A DNA stretch of 64,000 nt from Hydrogenophaga sp. (lineage in GTDB: Bacteria; Pseudomonadota; Gammaproteobacteria; Burkholderiales; Burkholderiaceae_C), in contig NZ_JAHBZK010000019.1 of the NCBI RefSeq assembly GCF_019635465.1, positions 1 to 64,000 of the forward strand, in the 5' to 3' direction. The translations under genes were made by a program, and so were the position numbers. Of this stretch, positions 43,101 through 52,000 are shown in pieces. Numbering within the stretch: position 1 is the stretch's first letter; each line of letters begins with the position of its first letter. The notes beneath the pieces were generated by a model. The model did no database searches, was not told where the DNA came from, and saw only the letters and a list, made by a program, of their open reading frames with translations.

Positions 43101-43629
43101 GATTGCACCTGAAGAAGGCATGCACATGCTCGCTCGCATGCTGCGCAGTGCGCGAGCCCCGCAAATGGCCGCGATGCCTTTGGTGCGGTCGCGTCTGCCA
43201 GTCAATCTGGGGCCGTTTTTCTCAGCTCTGGTGAAGGCGGCACCCGACAGGGCGACGGCCAAAGCGCCGGCGCCCGCGCCAGACATACTGCCGCGTCTGG
43301 CCGTGACGCCGGCTGGCGAGCGCCATGCCGTGCTGTCGGAGTTCCTCAGCGCGCAAATCGTCAGCGTGCTCGCACTGGGCAGTGCGCACCGCCTTGACCC
43401 GCAGAGCTCCTTGATTGACCTCGGCATGGATTCCCTCATGGCCATGGAACTGCGCAACCGCATGCTGGCCTCGCTCAAGGCCAGCGTGGCGGTGGCCGAT
43501 CTGCTGCAGGGCCCGAGCGTGTCCACGCTGGCTGCCACGCTCTTGGCAGAAATCGCTTTGCCCGCGTTCGCAGCATCGGAGACGATGGGCGATGCGCCGG
43601 TGGGCGAATGGGAGGAGGGCACACTTTGA
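37123..43629 (+). CDS. Type I PKS, module 6: KS-AT-DH-ER-KR-ACP
   Basis: 2168 aa with a GTG start overlapping the previous stop. The N-terminal coil LLKRSLVAIDQLKARLAAVEA is the docking element. KS Cys210; AT Ser664 with HAFH (malonyl). The DH keeps His966 and Asp1139 (DACLQ), but the Gly of HxxxGxxxxP is Glu970 (HRIFEFTLFP), an unusual change next to the active site. The ER has HAVTGGVGMAAL near 1606. The KR starts near 1793 with Tyr1940 and VIDD. ACP Ser2104 is in GMDSL. If the DH works, a saturated extension results. The C-terminus (VGEWEEGTL) lacks the LSDDE-type tail of modules 1-5, consistent with a change of docking class before the NRPS. The stop overlaps the first transporter start (TGATG). 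Confidence 0.96.
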   Translation: MSEQRPGVDHAALLKRSLVAIDQLKARLAAVEASRSEPIAIIGIGCRFPGGVDSPEAFWTLLHSGRDAVTEVPPHRWDVERYYDANPDVVGKSYTRWGSFVDDVDRFDAPFFGISPREAVSLDPQQRLLLEVTWESLERAGIAPSSLAGSRTAVYMGITTGDYAGLMNEERGLGNGDAYTPSGTAHSVAAGRLSYFLGLHGPNVAIDTACSSSLVAIHWGIQSLRNGETDLALAGGVNLTLSPDGSILTSRARMMSFDGHCKTFDAKADGYVRGEGCGVLVLKRLSDARRDGDRVLAVLRGSALNQDGRSSGLTAPNGAAQEAVIRDALANARLQPADIGYVEAHGTGTPLGDPIEVKALHQVYGRERTGGKLLLGSVKTNIGHLEAAAGVAGVIKVVMALQHATIPPHLHLKNPNPLIAWDQYPIQVPTVPTPWPREGAAPRRAAVSSFGFSGTNAHMVIEEAPTHDVTSETGVRAEHLFVLSAQTPSALTEQARRLADALAADPSLAPGPVAATLALGRSHFVERLATVAGSTEELRSQLRSFVDATDADDAVLPGGLVRSRASLGAAPEVVFMFTGQGAQYLDMGRQLYEQEPVFRAAMDECDRLASPHLPQGLLQTMFGQEADRLDDTAFTQPSLFAIEYSLAQLWRSWGVEPTGVMGHSVGEYVAACVAGVFSLEDGLRLIAERGRLMSALPRDGGMAAVFADEATVREAIAGAGSALSIAAVNGPQNTVISGRMDALQAALAWLQNKGIEAQALSVSHAFHSPLMEPMLEAFRSVVAGVELRPPGIDLASNLSGSLAGEELCQPDYWCRHIRDAVRFDDGIVAMQQAGYRVFLEVGPSPTLVNMAQRGSGAADATWIASLRKGRVDTRCLLDGLGRLHARGVPVRWPAVLGEAMARRRVNLPTYAFQRERYWFEPTGRPGGASLAATRSGHPLLGGQVPSPLSIFQNDIDLSTQPWLKDHRIFEFTLFPGTGFLELAQIAAREVSGVQNIGLVDVVIREGLPLPDEGHRTVQVIVQPPEGGLQQVRVYSMVKPAHTGAAEVEWKLHVSAAFAVTPLAAPAMVQRASLLGEAATRHDVQDYYERLAMQGAHYGPAFRCITAVESEGPSVLGRVALPAELAASATSYLVHPALLDACLQLVGIGLPWGTGSGQDTSGDDLCVPVGMGSYAVHRAGQAMAWCHVQVEPAPADADVVRGDVTLFNDDGSVVAELRGLELRRVTRAALQRAMSGSAPPAEWAFESVWQSVPLAQTPATHATGRWLVLADESGVGQALAARLQGDGATVALIGRGESVGAPGPGVWRVDADDAAQLRRAVEEALRAEGPALQGIVLAWSLAAPEGEDTLQARHLRLLDDMLRVVRSLGDVPGARLWWLTRGAQAVAGSQVDLLQAPLWGLGGVFASEYPALRCARVDLDPVRREDEPVLLMATIVGGDVEDRVALRGGERYVARLQPGEFVPEPRPLLLDITERGSLDRLALVEVPRPAPGPGQVEIRVHATGLNFRDVLNALGMYPGDPGPLGNECAGVISAVGEGVTDLAVGDEVVAMVDRSFATWVIAPAVMAVLKPPGMTFAEAATIPVTFLTAEYALRHLAGMKKGDRVLVHAVTGGVGMAALQLARRAGAEVFGTAGSPAKRALARELGAHHLADSRSLSFAEDVMRDTNGEGVDIVLNSLAGDFIPESLRMLRRGGHFIEIGKTGIWDAATVAESFPGVHYHPLYLGEVAAARPEFVRDMLRDLLADFERGVLKPLPHKLYPIERAEQAFRFMGQGHHVGKLVITQHEAPVIRGDASYLVTGGLSGLGLVTARWLASEGARHLVLVGRRDPTPEAQAGIDALVSEGVQVRVARCDVADAAQVQALVHSLASGGPRLRGVMHAAGVIDDGMLAELDIGRFAPVMAPKVQGTWNLHQATLPLALDFFVCFSSGAALMGSPGQGNYAAANAFMDALASVRREQGQHALSINWGSWSEVGMAAGLGELHHRRWASMGLGMIAPEEGMHMLARMLRSARAPQMAAMPLVRSRLPVNLGPFFSALVKAAPDRATAKAPAPAPDILPRLAVTPAGERHAVLSEFLSAQIVSVLALGSAHRLDPQSSLIDLGMDSLMAMELRNRMLASLKASVAVADLLQGPSVSTLAATLLAEIALPAFAASETMGDAPVGEWEEGTL

Positions 43630-44546
43630 TGGTCGATCGCGCGCAGGCTGCAATGACGAGGTCGTGGATGAACCCACGGCGCGTGGCAATTTTGTTAACC
43701 CTGGGCTTCACCATGGTGTGGGCGCTGGCGGAGCTGTTGGTCGTGCAGCTGCATCACCGCTACAGCTTGGTGCAGGTCGAATCGATTCGCTTTGCGACGC
43801 AGTTCGTGCTGTTGCTGCTGGTGGCTCGTCCACGTACAACCGGCCAGGTTGCCCGGTTGTGGCACAGCCGTCGTCCGGCACTGCAGGTCTTGCGTGGCCT
43901 GGCGCTGCTGGGGCTGCCCTTCGGTTTCGCCAGCGCCGTGTACTCGGGCGTCTCAATCCCAGTGGCGCTGGTGGGGCTCTGGTGCGCACCCTTGTTCACC
44001 GTGGCCCTGGCGGCGTTGGTACTGCGCGAACAAGTTCAGGTGCGGATGTGGCTGGCGGCCCTGGCGGGAATGGTGGCTGCGCTGCTGCTGATTGCGCCGC
44101 CAGGCCCGATAGAGCCAGCGGACCTGATCATGCCCATGCTATCGGGCCTGTCCCTGGCGCTCTTTCTGGTTCTCTCGCGCACCCTTGGCGACGAATCCGT
44201 TCAGACCGGGCTTCTGTTTGTGGCCACGGTCGGTCTGTTGGTGCTGCTGCCTTTCGTGGCGGGCAAGTGGGTGCAGCCCGGCATTCGGGATGGATTGGTG
44301 CTGCTGGTCGTCGCCCTGTTGGGTACTCTGGCGCTTTGGTTGATCGATCTTGCCTTGCGCTACGGGAAGGCATCCGAAGTGGCGTCGCTGCTTTACGTGC
44401 ATGTGCTCGTCATGCACTGGATGCCGCCGCTGTGGCATGGCCAGACGCCGTCCTGGCGTCTGCTGTTGGCCACCAGCCTGATGGGCATGCTGGTGCTGGC
44501 CTTGTGGTGGTCCAAAGAGCGGCAGCTTAGAGAGGCCATGGCATGA
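43629..44546 (+). CDS. EamA/DMT-family transporter 1
   Basis: 305 aa from the ATG at 43629, overlapping the PKS stop; the in-frame ATG at 43608 lies inside the PKS gene. The sequence is almost entirely hydrophobic with about ten predicted membrane helices arranged as two EamA-type halves. The loop PFGFASAVYSGVSIPVALVG and the LVLREQV helix end are typical of drug/metabolite transporters. It is placed in the inner membrane and is probably an exporter. Its position inside the biosynthetic operon suggests export of the product or handling of a precursor; the EamA family also contains importers, so direction is inferred. It is paralogous to the next gene, with which it overlaps by ATGA. Confidence 0.88.
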   Translation: MVDRAQAAMTRSWMNPRRVAILLTLGFTMVWALAELLVVQLHHRYSLVQVESIRFATQFVLLLLVARPRTTGQVARLWHSRRPALQVLRGLALLGLPFGFASAVYSGVSIPVALVGLWCAPLFTVALAALVLREQVQVRMWLAALAGMVAALLLIAPPGPIEPADLIMPMLSGLSLALFLVLSRTLGDESVQTGLLFVATVGLLVLLPFVAGKWVQPGIRDGLVLLVVALLGTLALWLIDLALRYGKASEVASLLYVHVLVMHWMPPLWHGQTPSWRLLLATSLMGMLVLALWWSKERQLREAMA

Positions 44547-45463
44547 GCCTGTGGTCGGCTGTCGGTGACCCTGTCCGCCTGGAGGGTGGTCGCCGGGCTT
44601 GGCTGTTGCTGGCTGTGTTCGCGCTGTCGTGGACCCTGCTCGAAGGCGTTGTGGGCGCCCAGTTCCAGCACCCGTACCACCTGCTGCAGATTGTCTGGTG
44701 CCGCTATGCGGTGCACCTGCTGGCCGTGTGGGTAATCTGGGGGCGGCGCCATCCTGCGCAACTGTGGCGCACGCAGCGACCGGTGTTCCATGTAATGCGC
44801 TCTCTGTGCATGCTGGTGATGCCGCTGGGATTCGCCATGGCGCTGTATGGCGGCATGCAAATGCACACCGTATGGGCGTTGTTCTGGATGGCGCCCTTGC
44901 TGATCCTGGTGCTGGCCCGGCTATGGCTGCGCGAACTCGTGCCGGCGTCGGCCTGGGTGGCTGCGGTGTTGGGCAGCGCCTCGGCTGTGTTGTTGCTGGG
45001 CCTGCACTGGCCAGCCCATGCGTTCACAGTGTTGTGGCCCCTGGCCATGGCGGCGTCGTTTGCGGTCTACATGGCCATGACGCGCCAGTTGCGCTCAGAG
45101 CCTGTACAGACCAACCTGTTTCATACCGCAGCGGCCGTGTTCCTGCTGCTGACGCCGATCATGCCCTGGGTGTGGACGATGCCCACACTGCACGATGTCG
45201 CGGTGCTGATCGCGATTGGCCTGGTGGGCCTGCTGGGCCTGTGGGTGCTGGATCGTGCCTGCGAAGCCGCGCCCGTGTCCGCAACCGCCCCGGTACTCTA
45301 TCTGCATCTGGCCGGTATGTTCGCCATTGAAGCCTGGGGTGGTAGCGTGGCGCTGCTGGCCCGCCAGGGCCTGTCCCTGGTACTGGTAGCGATCGTGTTG
45401 GTCATCGCATGGCGGATGTCGGCCCAAGGTGCGCCGAACCCCACCAGACTGGAAAGGCATTGA
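44543..45463 (+). CDS. EamA/DMT-family transporter 2
   Basis: 306 aa, about ten transmembrane helices, a paralogue of the preceding gene. The shared landmarks include R-x-L at the start of helix 3, PLGFAMALYGG against PFGFASAVYSG, and LWLREL against LVLREQ. The tandem pair may form a heterodimer or handle different ligands. The start overlaps the previous stop (ATGA), and its own TGA is 4 bases before the GTG start of the NRPS gene. The genes split the assembly line exactly at the PKS-to-NRPS transition, which suggests the transporters are integral to the cluster rather than passengers. Confidence 0.88.
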   Translation: MSLWSAVGDPVRLEGGRRAWLLLAVFALSWTLLEGVVGAQFQHPYHLLQIVWCRYAVHLLAVWVIWGRRHPAQLWRTQRPVFHVMRSLCMLVMPLGFAMALYGGMQMHTVWALFWMAPLLILVLARLWLRELVPASAWVAAVLGSASAVLLLGLHWPAHAFTVLWPLAMAASFAVYMAMTRQLRSEPVQTNLFHTAAAVFLLLTPIMPWVWTMPTLHDVAVLIAIGLVGLLGLWVLDRACEAAPVSATAPVLYLHLAGMFAIEAWGGSVALLARQGLSLVLVAIVLVIAWRMSAQGAPNPTRLERH

Positions 45464-45467
45464 GCTC

Positions 45468-45830
45468 GTGTCCGAAGAACTGACGCAATGGATCGCCGAC
45501 TTGCGCGCACAGGGGGTGCAGCTGTGGGAGGAGGGTGGGCAGCTCCGTTTCCGCGCGCCCTCAGGTGCGCTGTCGGCCCAGGCCCGCGAGCGGCTGGCCG
45601 CCCACCGGGACGCCCTCATCGCCTTGCTGGCCGATCGCGGTCGCCACGAGGCCGTTGCGGCGGATGCGGGTGAACTGGTTGAGCGCCTGGCGCGACTGGA
45701 TGTACGGTTGTCGGTTGAAGGCGAAAAGCTCAACGTGAGTGCACCCAAGGGCGTACTGACCCCGACGCTTCGCGACGAGCTGGGCCGGCGCAAGGAAGAG
45801 GTCGTAACCTATCTGATCGCGCAACGCCCC
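45468..45830 (+). other. Tandem TubC-type docking domains
   Basis: Residues 1-58 (helix, then LWEEGGQLRFRAPSGAL, then helix) and 66-121 (LSVEGEKLNVSAPKGVL flanked by helices) both match the alpha-beta-beta-alpha TubC_N pattern that receives the C-terminus of an upstream protein. One copy is the norm; the module 9 NRPS has only one. Confidence 0.8.
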
Positions 45831-48800
45831 GCCGTGCGCGCGCCAGCGGGACCCGCGCTGGTGGTTGTGCCGCGTCACGCAGAGATGCCGGTTTCGCACA
45901 CGCAGCAGCGGCTTTGGTTTCTGCGCCAGGTAGACCCATCCAGCAACGCGTACAACATCCCCGCTGTCTTGCGACTTGTCGGCCCACTTGACCAGACGGC
46001 ACTGGAGCGGGCCTTTGATCTGCTGCTGATGCGGCACGAAGGCCTGCGTACGCGGTTTGTCACGGTCAACGGTGAGCCACGTTGTGTCGTTGAGCCGCAA
46101 GTGTCGCTGCAGATTGAGCGCATCGACGTCTCGCACCTGGACGGCTCTGTCCAGGTCGCGGCGTCCGATGCAGCCATGGCGGCGATCGTGCAACGTCCGT
46201 TCGACCTGAGCCGTGCACCATTGCTGCATGTGGGGCTGATCACGGAGGCGCCTGACCGTTTCGTGCTGGCTCTGGCGCTTGATCACATCGTCTCGGATGG
46301 CCTTTCCATGGGCATCTTCATGGCCGAGTTTCAGGCCATCTACAACAGCCTCGTACAGGGGCGCGAGCCGACGCTCGCGCCCTTGCCAGTGCAGTACCTT
46401 GACTACGCCGAGTGGGAGCGCGAAACCTTTGCGCGAGGCGCGCTGCAGTCGCATGCCGACTTCTGGAAATCCGAGCTCGAAGGGTTGCCCACGCTGCTGC
46501 AGTTGCCCACTGACCGACCGCGTCCGCCGGTTCAAACCAGTCGAGGCGACCGATGCTTGCTGCTGCTGCCGCCAGCGCTGTCGCAGCGGCTCAAGGCGTT
46601 TGCGCGCGCCGAGGGTGCCACCCTTTACATGGTGCTGATGACCGCCTTCCAGACGCTGCTACATCGCTATAGCGGCGAGACGGACTTTGCGATCGGCACC
46701 GCGATTGCCAACCGCAACCGCAGTGAAGTCGAACAGGTGATCGGCTTCTTTGCCAACAACCTCGTGATGCGCGCCGATCTGCACGGTAGCCCGTCGGTTC
46801 GTGGGCTGATGGCGCGGGTGCGTGAGCGTGCGCTCAAGGCCTACCAGCACCAGGCCATGCCTTTCGACATGCTGGTCGAGCAGCTTGGCGTCAAGCGCGA
46901 GCTCGACCATCCGCCGCTGTTTCAGGTGTTGTTTGTGCTGCAGCATCTGTCGATCTCGACGATCGAGCTCCATGGACTGCGTACGGAGGCCATCAACCCA
47001 CACGTGCGATCTTCGCGCTTCGACTTGGCGGTTGATGTTTTCGACGCGCCCGCAGGCCTGCATTGCTACTTTGAGTTCAACACCGATTTGTTCGACCGGG
47101 CAACGATCGAGCGCATGATGGCCCACTACGAACGCCTGCTGCAGGCGCTCATGGACACGCCTGACGCGCGCATCGGCGATCTGCCGCTGCTCACGCCGGC
47201 CGAAGAATCGCAGCTGTTGGTGGGATGGAACGCCACGGACGTGGCGTATCCGCGCGAACAGACTTTGCACGGGCTGTTCGAAGCGCAGGTGGCGCGCACG
47301 CCTGAGGCGACGGCACTCTGCTTTGGCGAAGGCACGCTGAGCTATGCCGAGCTCAACGCACGCGCCAATCGGCTGGCCCATCACCTGCGCGCGCAGGGCG
47401 CTGGCCCAGGCGCGCTGGTGGGGGTGTGGATCGAACGTGGGCCGGACATGGTGGTGGCGCTGTTGGGGGTGCTCAAAGCCGGTGCCGCCTACGTGCCGCT
47501 GGACCCGGCATTCCCGCGTGACCGGCTCGACTACATGATGGAAGACGCCGAACTGCGGTTGGTGGTCTCCCAGGCCTCGCTGGCGGTGGGGCTGCCGGCG
47601 GGGGTTCAGGGCGTCTGTCTGGACACGGACGCGGCGATGCTGGCAGGGCTCTCACCACTGGATCCGCCGGCCTCGGCACAGGCGGGCGATCTGGCCTACG
47701 TGATCTACACCTCGGGTTCAACCGGCCGGCCCAAGGGTGTGATGCTTGAGCACCGTTCGGTGGTGAACTTTCTGTTGTCCATGCAGCGCCAGCCGGGCAT
47801 CTCGGCCGGCGACCGTTTCGTGGCGGTGACCACACTGTCCTTCGATATTGCGGGGCTTGAGCTGCACGGGCCGCTGACGGTGGGGGGAACGGTGGTGCTG
47901 GCCGCGCGCGCCGACGCGCTGGACGGGGTGCAACTGGCGCGGCTGCTGCAGCGCCATGAGGCCACGTTGCTGCAAGCAACGCCCGCCACCTGGCGGCTGC
48001 TTCTCGACAGCGGCTGGACCGGTCGGCCCGGCCTCAAGATGCTGTGCGGCGGTGAAGGCCTGCCTCGCGAGCTCGCCGACAAGTTGGTCGCCACCGGGGG
48101 CCAGCTGTGGAATATGTACGGGCCGACGGAGACCACGATCTGGTCGACGTTGCAACACATTGCGTCGACTCGAGAGGGGATCTCGATCGGCCGCCCGATT
48201 GCCAATACCCAGGTCTATGTCCTGGAACCATCGGGTTTGCCGGCGCCGATCGGTGTGGGTGGTGAGTTGTGCATCGGTGGCGACGGTCTGGCGCGTGGCT
48301 ACCGCAAGCGCGAGGAACTGACGGCCGAGAAGTTCGTGACGCTGGAGCTGCCCGGGGTGGGGCCCACGCGGGTGTACCGCACCGGAGACATCGTGCGTTG
48401 GCGGGCCGATGGGCGCCTGGAGTTCGTGGGTCGACGCGACCACCAGGTCAAGGTGCGCGGCTTTCGCATCGAGCTGGGGGAAATCGAGACCGTGCTGTCG
48501 CGCCACGAAGGCATCAAAGGCAACGTGGTGCACGTGCGCGAGGACACGCCGGGTGACCAGCGCCTGGTGGCCTATGTCGTGCCCGAGCCCGGTGTCACCC
48601 CGCAGGCCGACGCCATGCGGGCAACACTGCGAGCCCAGTTGCCCGAGTACATGGTGCCCAACCAGTTCGTGGTGCTGCCCACATTTCCGCTCACCCCCAA
48701 CGGCAAGGTCGACCGCAAGGCACTGCCTGCGCCACAAGCGCCCGAGCCGGACGTGGCCGACGACGTGGCCGAGGCATTGATGACGCCGGTGCAACGGCAG

Positions 48801-49061
48801 GTGGCTGCACTGTGGCGCAGCGTGCTCAAGCAGGACCGCGTTGGGCTGCACGCGAACTTCTTCGACATCGGTGGCCATTCCTTGCTGCTGGTGCGGCTGC
48901 AGGCAGCCATCAAGCGGGAGTTCGGGCAGGAAATCGCTCTGGTCGAGCTGTTTCAGCGCACCACCGTGGCGTCACAGGCCGAGCGTCTATCGGCACCGGT
49001 GGCGTCCAATGCGGCGCTTGAGCGCGCGCGCGCCCGCGCCGCCAGACAGATACAAGGTTGA
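45468..49061 (+). CDS. NRPS module 7: TubC-TubC-C-A(Gly)-PCP
   Basis: 1197 aa from the GTG at 45468, 4 bases after the previous stop; this start places a TubC-type docking domain exactly at the N-terminus, while the ATG at 45429 overlaps the transporter. Two TubC-like domains (1-58 and 66-121) precede the C domain, whose motif is DHIVSDG with catalytic His273 and Asp in place of the first His. The A domain has YTSGSTGRPKG at about 746, YGPTETTIW, and the A10 Lys1082 in PNGKVDRKAL. The binding-pocket residues I read by alignment to GrsA are D-I-L-Q-L-G-M-I-W-K, very close to the established glycine code. PCP Ser1138 is in GGHSLL. No E or TE domain is present. It should condense glycine onto the polyketide from module 6. 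Confidence 0.94.
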   Translation: MSEELTQWIADLRAQGVQLWEEGGQLRFRAPSGALSAQARERLAAHRDALIALLADRGRHEAVAADAGELVERLARLDVRLSVEGEKLNVSAPKGVLTPTLRDELGRRKEEVVTYLIAQRPAVRAPAGPALVVVPRHAEMPVSHTQQRLWFLRQVDPSSNAYNIPAVLRLVGPLDQTALERAFDLLLMRHEGLRTRFVTVNGEPRCVVEPQVSLQIERIDVSHLDGSVQVAASDAAMAAIVQRPFDLSRAPLLHVGLITEAPDRFVLALALDHIVSDGLSMGIFMAEFQAIYNSLVQGREPTLAPLPVQYLDYAEWERETFARGALQSHADFWKSELEGLPTLLQLPTDRPRPPVQTSRGDRCLLLLPPALSQRLKAFARAEGATLYMVLMTAFQTLLHRYSGETDFAIGTAIANRNRSEVEQVIGFFANNLVMRADLHGSPSVRGLMARVRERALKAYQHQAMPFDMLVEQLGVKRELDHPPLFQVLFVLQHLSISTIELHGLRTEAINPHVRSSRFDLAVDVFDAPAGLHCYFEFNTDLFDRATIERMMAHYERLLQALMDTPDARIGDLPLLTPAEESQLLVGWNATDVAYPREQTLHGLFEAQVARTPEATALCFGEGTLSYAELNARANRLAHHLRAQGAGPGALVGVWIERGPDMVVALLGVLKAGAAYVPLDPAFPRDRLDYMMEDAELRLVVSQASLAVGLPAGVQGVCLDTDAAMLAGLSPLDPPASAQAGDLAYVIYTSGSTGRPKGVMLEHRSVVNFLLSMQRQPGISAGDRFVAVTTLSFDIAGLELHGPLTVGGTVVLAARADALDGVQLARLLQRHEATLLQATPATWRLLLDSGWTGRPGLKMLCGGEGLPRELADKLVATGGQLWNMYGPTETTIWSTLQHIASTREGISIGRPIANTQVYVLEPSGLPAPIGVGGELCIGGDGLARGYRKREELTAEKFVTLELPGVGPTRVYRTGDIVRWRADGRLEFVGRRDHQVKVRGFRIELGEIETVLSRHEGIKGNVVHVREDTPGDQRLVAYVVPEPGVTPQADAMRATLRAQLPEYMVPNQFVVLPTFPLTPNGKVDRKALPAPQAPEPDVADDVAEALMTPVQRQVAALWRSVLKQDRVGLHANFFDIGGHSLLLVRLQAAIKREFGQEIALVELFQRTTVASQAERLSAPVASNAALERARARAARQIQG

Positions 49062-49077
49062 CAGTCAGGGTTGTTGA

Positions 49078-52000
49078 ATGGATTCCAAGGACACGTTTCC
49101 CCCGCACGCCATCGCCATTGTTGGCATGGCGGGCCGCTTTCCCGATGCACAGGACCTCGACGGGTTCTGGCGCAACATCCGCGAAGGTGTCGAGTCGCTG
49201 GAGACGTTCAGCGACGAGGACCTGCGCGAGGCCGGGGTCGATCCGGCTCTGAGTGCCCAGCCACACTATGTGCGGCGTGGCACCGTGCTGCAGGATGCCG
49301 AGCACTTCGATGCGGCGTTCTTCGGGATGTCGCCGCGCGAGGCGCAGGTGATCGATCCGCAGCAGCGCATCTTCCTGGAGTGCGCCTGGGAGGCGCTCGA
49401 GCATGCGGGCTATGCGCCAGGCGCTATCGATGCGCCGGTCGGCGTGTATGCGGGCGCGAGCATGAACTCCTATTTGCTTGCACAGATTCTTCGCAACCCC
49501 AAGGTCGCTGCGACGGTGGGGGGCTACCAGCTGATGCTGGGCAACGACAAGGACTTTCTCTGCACCCGGGTGTCCTACAAGCTGGACCTGCACGGACCGA
49601 GCATGACGCTGCAGACCGCTTGTTCCACCTCGTTGGTGGCGGTGCAGGTGGCTTGCCGCGCACTGGAGCGCCACGAGTGCGACATCGCCCTGGCGGGTGG
49701 CGTGTCGGTGAGTTATCCGCAGCGTGGCGGCTACCTGTACCAGGAAGGCATGATCCTGTCGCCCGATGGGCACTGCCGCCCCTTCGACGCTGACGCCAAG
49801 GGCACTCGCCCCGGCGCTGGCGCCGGCATCGTGGTGCTCAAGCGCCTGGCCGATGCGCTGGCCGACGGTGACACGGTGCACGCCGTCATTCGAGGTGCGG
49901 CCATCAACAACGATGGATCGGGCAAGGCCGGGTACACCGCCCCCAGCGTCGATGGCCAGGTCGAGGTCATTGCCACCGCGCAGATCCTGGCCGGTGTGCA
50001 GCCGCACAGCATTGGCTACATCGAGGCGCACGGCACGGCCACACCTTTGGGCGACCCGATCGAGATCGCGGCCTTGAAGCAGGTGTTCGCGTCGGATACC
50101 GATGCAGCTGGACATTGCCGCCTGGGATCGCTCAAGGCCAACCTGGGGCACCTGGATGCGGCAGCCGGCGTGGCCGGCCTCATCAAGACCGTGCTGGTGC
50201 TCAAACACCGCGAGTTGCCGCCGCTCGTGAATTTCCAGCGCGCAAACCCGCAATTGGACCTGGCCAACTCGCCCTTCACCGCCAGTGCCGAGGTCGCGCC
50301 ATGGCCTGCTGGCGAGACACCGCGTCGCGCAGGGGTCAGCTCGTTCGGCATTGGCGGCACCAATGCGCACGTCGTGCTCGAAGAGGCACCAGAGCCTGCC
50401 GCACGGGATCGCCACGCAGCGCCGCATCTGGTAGTGCTGTCGGCGCGCAGCGAGGCCGCGCTCGCCTCGGCGTCGCAGCGACTGGCTGCGCACCTGCACA
50501 AGCACCCGGGTGAAGCACTGGCTGACGTCGCCTGGACGCTGCAAGTCGGGCGGCGCGCGTTTGCCCACCGGCGCGCAGTCGTGGCTGGCTCGACCGCCGA
50601 GCTGGCGCAGGCCCTGGAAGCCGGGTCGCGCCCCCCGGTCCACAGCAGCCTCCACGAAGGTGGCGAACGCCCGGTCGCCTTCCTTTTCAGTGGGCAGGGC
50701 AGCCAGTTCGCTGGCATGGGTGCCGGCTTGTACGAGACGTATCCGGTCTATCGCGACGCCGTCGATCGCTGCGCCGTGCAGTTGCAGGCCACGCTGGGGC
50801 GGGATCTGCGCGATCTGCTGTTTGCGACCCAGGGCGACACCACCATCAACGAAACGCGCTACGCGCAGCCGGCCCTGTTCGTCACCGAATACGCGCTGGC
50901 CATGCTGTGGCAAAGCTGGGGCGTTCGCCCCGCGGCCATGCTCGGTCACAGCATCGGCGAGTACGTGGCCGCGCACCTCGCAGGGGTCATGACGCTGGCC
51001 GACGCGCTGACGCTGGTGGCCGCACGCGGGAGACTCATGCAGTCCATGGCGCCGGGTGCCATGGCGGCGGTACACATGGACAAGGCCGAGCTCAAGGCCT
51101 GGCTGGGTGCGCATGCCCCGAACCTCGAAATCGCGGCCGTGAACGCGCCCGGCCTGTGTGCCATCGCGGGCCCGCGCCAGGTCATGGACGCAGCGCTAGT
51201 CGCTCTGGCCGCACAGGGGGTCGAGGCCCAGCTGCTGCACACCTCGCACGCCTTTCACTCGTCCATGATGGACGCCGTGCTGACCCCGTTCACCGACCTG
51301 GTGGCACAACGGGTGCTGAGTGCGCCTGTCGTGCCCTATGTGTCCAACGTCACCGGCCAATGGATCACGGCAGAGCAGGCGACCTCGCCAGCGTACTACG
51401 CCGAACACCTGCGCAGCGCCGTGCTGTTCGAAGCCGGCGTGCGCACGCTGGGGGCCGACGCGTCGCTGCATTTGCTGGAGGTGGGTCCGGGGCGCTCGCT
51501 CAGCACCCTGGCGGGTCTGTCCCTGGGTCCCAAAGGTGTTCGCCGTGTGGTGGCCTCGCTGGGGGGCGCGCGCGAGCCCCAGCAGGAAGCACGTGCGCTG
51601 CTGGAGGCCGCCGGGCGACTGTGGCTGGCCGGTGCCGCCCTGGACGCGTCGGGGATGCATGCGGGTCATCACCCGCGCCGCATTCCCTTGCCAACCTACG
51701 CCTTCGAGCGGCAGCGCCATGTGATCGAGGCGGCGCCTGGTGATTCGTCGGTGGGCGTCGAGACACCCGCTTCGCCTTCGACCAGCAGGGCCTCCCGCGA
51801 TTCCGCCGAGGTGACCTATCGCGCCGACGTCGGCGATTGGCTCTACGCGCCGACCTGGGTGCGTGCGCCCGACAACCGCGCCCCCGGGCTCAAGGACACC
51901 TGGCTCATTGCCGGCGGCGAAGATGCGCTGGCCACAGCCTTGGCCCAAGGCCTGCAGGCCATGGGCGCCGACGTGGTGCGCGCGAGCACGGTGCAGGAGG

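Noticed and set aside
6443-43629. trans-AT PKS
   Set aside because: Every PKS module carries its own AT with a GHSxGE motif, so this is a cis-AT system.
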